In this document: in pieces, positions 61,452 through 64,000 of the stretch
Layout of the letters: each line of letters starts with the position of its first letter
Numbering within the stretch: position 1 is the first letter of the stretch
Source of the DNA: Berkiella sp964594635
GTDB taxonomy: Bacteria > Pseudomonadota > Gammaproteobacteria > Berkiellales > Berkiellaceae
NCBI GenBank assembly: GCA_964594635.1
Contig: CAZQMV010000005.1
Coordinates: 124,001 to 188,000, forward strand
Direction of reading: 5' to 3'
DNA length: 64,000 nt
Translations under genes and position numbers: made by a program
Notes under the pieces: model-generated
What the model saw: the letters and a program-made list of their open reading frames with translations, nothing else
The model's database searches: none
Told to the model about the DNA's origin: nothing

Positions 61452-63032
61452 ATGAACATGCATGAATCCACCATCATTCAGCGCGCGCTGCTGACTGTTT
61501 ATGATAAAACACACATTGTTGAACTGGCTGAGGCCCTGCATTTGCGCGGCGTAGAACTCATCTCAACTGGTAATACGGCATCTTTATTGCAACAACATGG
61601 GATCCCAGTCACCCCTGTGAGTGACTACACAGGTTACCCTGAAATGATGGATGGTCGCGTAAAAACCCTACACCCTAAAATTCACGGTGGCATATTAGGG
61701 CGCCGCGATATTGATGCCGATGTCATGATTTCTCATAGCATCCCCGATATCGATTTAGTGGTTGTTAATTTATACCCTTTTGAAAAAGTGATCCAAAAAG
61801 AACATGTCACTTCTGCTGATGCCATTGAGAATATCGATATTGGCGGGCCTACCTTAATTCGCGGCGCTGCTAAAAACCATGAATGGTGCACCGTATTAGT
61901 TGATCCCAATGACTATAATGATTTTATTGAAGACTTAAAAGCCAATAAAGGCGCTGTGAGCGAAAAGACGCGCGTTCATTTTGCTGCAAAAGCGTTTGCA
62001 CATACGGCTGCTTACGACGCTCATATTGCCGATTATTTCAATAAACAACTTGATAGAACGGCCGTTCATTTTGGCCCCACTTTCATCATGCCTTACCAAC
62101 TCAAAGAAACGTTGCGCTATGGTGAAAATCCGCATCAAGAAGCTGCTTTTTACCAATCCTTTGATGCACCCAAAGACAGCATCGCCAAAGCCGTTATGCA
62201 TCAAGGCAAAGCCTTGTCATTTAACAATATTGCAGATGCGAATACTGCACTGGAATGCGTTAAAAGCTTTGAAGGTGCAGCCTGCGTGATTGTGAAGCAT
62301 GCTAATCCTTGTGGCGTTGCAAAAGCTGAGACTGCTTTAAAAGCTTATAACCTAGCCTATGCCTGTGATCCGCAATCCGCTTTTGGTGGCATCATCGCTT
62401 TCAATACCGAAGTTGATGACGCCTTAATCACGCATATTTTGAGCCAACAATTTGTTGAAGTGCTAATCGCGCCAAATTTTACCGATAAAGCACTTACAGC
62501 GCTTAAAAATAAACCTGACTGCAGAGTACTCACTTATCAAAAAGAAGCAACCAACTCTGCATCTTCTGCTGAATGGGATATTCACAGCGTGCATGGCGGT
62601 TTATTAGTACAAACCTGCGATACTCTTGATATCCCAGTATCATATGAAGTCGTGACGACAAAGAAACCCACACCAACTCAATTAGCAGATCTACTGTTTA
62701 GCTGGCAACTCGTGAAATTCGTCAAATCGAATGCGATTGTCTTTGCCAAAAACGGCCAATCAATTGGGATCGGCGCCGGACAAATGTCTCGCATCATGAG
62801 CACGCAAATAGCAGCACTTCGAGCTATCGATCAAGGCCTTTCTTTAGACGATGCGGTGATGGCTTCTGATGCCTTCTTCCCGTTCACAGACAACATTGAG
62901 AAAGCCCATAGCTATGGTATACGCGCAGTGATTCAACCCGGTGGCTCTAAAAAAGATCCTGAAGTAATCAAAATGGCGAACCAACTAGATATGGTGATGT
63001 TATTGACCGGTAAACGGCATTTTCGCCACTAA
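61452..63032 (+). CDS. purH: Bifunctional AICAR transformylase/IMP cyclohydrolase PurH
   Basis: Last two steps of IMP synthesis. 526 residues: N-terminal cyclohydrolase with ELISTGNTAS, EMMDGRVKTLHPKIHGG; C-terminal transformylase with LRYGENPHQEAAF, IVKHANPCGVA and QSAFGGIIAFN. RBS AGAGG. An ATG six bases later would also serve. Paired with purD. Confidence 0.97.
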   Translation: MNMHESTIIQRALLTVYDKTHIVELAEALHLRGVELISTGNTASLLQQHGIPVTPVSDYTGYPEMMDGRVKTLHPKIHGGILGRRDIDADVMISHSIPDIDLVVVNLYPFEKVIQKEHVTSADAIENIDIGGPTLIRGAAKNHEWCTVLVDPNDYNDFIEDLKANKGAVSEKTRVHFAAKAFAHTAAYDAHIADYFNKQLDRTAVHFGPTFIMPYQLKETLRYGENPHQEAAFYQSFDAPKDSIAKAVMHQGKALSFNNIADANTALECVKSFEGAACVIVKHANPCGVAKAETALKAYNLAYACDPQSAFGGIIAFNTEVDDALITHILSQQFVEVLIAPNFTDKALTALKNKPDCRVLTYQKEATNSASSAEWDIHSVHGGLLVQTCDTLDIPVSYEVVTTKKPTPTQLADLLFSWQLVKFVKSNAIVFAKNGQSIGIGAGQMSRIMSTQIAALRAIDQGLSLDDAVMASDAFFPFTDNIEKAHSYGIRAVIQPGGSKKDPEVIKMANQLDMVMLLTGKRHFRH

Positions 63033-63053
63033 CGAATTGGAATACATAAAGAA

Positions 63054-64000
63054 TGATGAAAGTACTTGTAGTAGGCAGTGGCGGCAGAGAGCATGCCTTG
63101 GCTTGGAAATTGGCGCAATCTCCCCTTGTGCAGACAGTCTATGTGGCACCGGGCAACGCTGGCACACACCGCGAACCCAAAGTTGAAAATGTAGCGATCG
63201 ATATTGCAGATTTTGCAGCCTTAACCGATTTTGTGAAAAATCAGCATATTCAATTCACCGTTGTTGGACCCGAATTACCGTTAGTTGCAGGGATTGTCGA
63301 CTATTTCACCGAACGCAATCTCTTATGTTTAGGACCAACTCAAGCTTGCGCACAATTAGAAGGCTCTAAAGCTTTTGCTAAAGACTTTATGCTACGCCAC
63401 AATATTCCAACAGCCGCTTCTAAAACATTTACAGAAGTAAAAGAGGCACATGCCTATTTAGCAACCTGCGCTTTCCCACAAGTCATCAAAGCCGATGGAT
63501 TAGCAGCCGGCAAAGGCGTTGTGATCGCACAAAATCGCCAAGAAGCCGAAGAAACTGTTGACGCGATGTTAGCGCAACATCGTTTTGGCGATGCAGGCAA
63601 TCAAGTGATTATTGAAGAATTCATCGAGGGGGAAGAAGTCAGTTTTATTGTGCTAAGTGATGGCAATCATTGTGTGCCTTTAGCTACCTCTCAAGATCAT
63701 AAAACTCGCGATGATCATGATAAAGGTCCTAATACGGGCGGTATGGGCGCTTATTCCCCCGCTCCACTTGTCACAACGACGCTACATCAGCAAATCATGG
63801 ATCAAGTGATTTGGCCTACCCTTAACGGAATGACAAAAGAGGGACACCCCTTTCGTGGCTTTTTGTATGCAGGGCTGATGATTACACCTACTGGCGATAT
63901 TAAAGTTTTAGAATACAATACGCGTTTTGGTGATCCTGAAACACAGCCCGTATTAATGCGCCTTCAATCCGATTTTGCGCAACTGTGTCTAAATGCTTTA
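63054..64000 (+). CDS. purD: Phosphoribosylamine-glycine ligase PurD, cut by window end
   Basis: ATP-grasp enzyme of purine synthesis. The reading frame starts ATGATGAAAGTA (second ATG at 63057) and shows VLVVGSGGREHALAWKLAQS, VVGPELPLVAG, SKAFAKDFM, IKADGLAAGKGV and DHKTRDDHDKGPNTGGMG. About 315 residues are in the window, still open at the last base; the expected full length is about 425-430. Order purH-purD is standard. Confidence 0.96.

Overview
The window is a continuous stretch of gammaproteobacterial chromosome, AT-leaning and densely packed with core genes. The gene content (tol-pal, ruvABC, pilSR plus minor pilins, rpoS, ihfB, fis behind dusB, mutH, coq7) rules out a distant phylum. 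The order pilS-pilR-fimT-fimU-pilV-pilW-pilX-pilY1-pilY2-(insert)-pilE-ispH-lspA-ileS-ribF-murJ-rpsT-obgE-rpmA-rplU-ispB follows, from memory, the Pseudomonas aeruginosa PA4546-PA4569 neighbourhood closely. A lineage near Legionellales/Coxiella-type bacteria is my inference, drawn from base composition, a patatin-like protein, a Sel1-repeat lipoprotein and the style of the interspersed repeats. It is not proven by the sequence.

Layout. 1-156 is a hairpin-rich repeat. 157-5002 (minus) is tolQ-tolR-tolA-tolB-pal-cpoB, the cell-envelope constriction system, without ybgC. 5170-8795 (minus) is an FmdB-type zinc ribbon, a nudix hydrolase, yebC and ruvC-ruvA-ruvB for Holliday junction processing. 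8889-10055 holds an SDR and a small PP0621-type membrane protein. 10290-21641 is the type IV pilus two-component system and the minor pilin/PilY1 operon, with an extra diverged pilW paralogue lacking Glu5. 21801-31951 carries isoprenoid, lipoprotein, aminoacylation, flavin, lipid II and ribosomal genes. 31967-32421 is a tandem structured repeat abutting tRNA-Pro(CGG).

32660-45510 is more variable: an EamA permease, a PHP phosphoesterase, an unknown membrane protein ending inside an inverted repeat, glutaminase, ung, a patatin-like phospholipase, mutH, DUF3025, a deviant cyclotransferase-like protein, an MFS carrier, a Sel1 lipoprotein with an outer-membrane barrel protein, and ihfB. 45726-49903 has rpoS, small conserved genes, a bufferin-type RiPP operon (bufA-bufB-bufC, DUF2282/DUF692/DUF2063) and coq7. 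49970-54828 has a Cys/Ser-rich exported protein, groEL-groES with a CIRCE-like operator, a two-receiver diguanylate cyclase and cutA. 54877-64000 is dsbD, aroQ-accB-accC-prmA, dusB-fis and purH-purD, with purD cut by the window end.

The strongest leads are the bufferin operon, the Glu5-less PilW paralogue next to pilE, a hairpin repeat family whose stems covary between copies, and the CIRCE-like operator on groESL.
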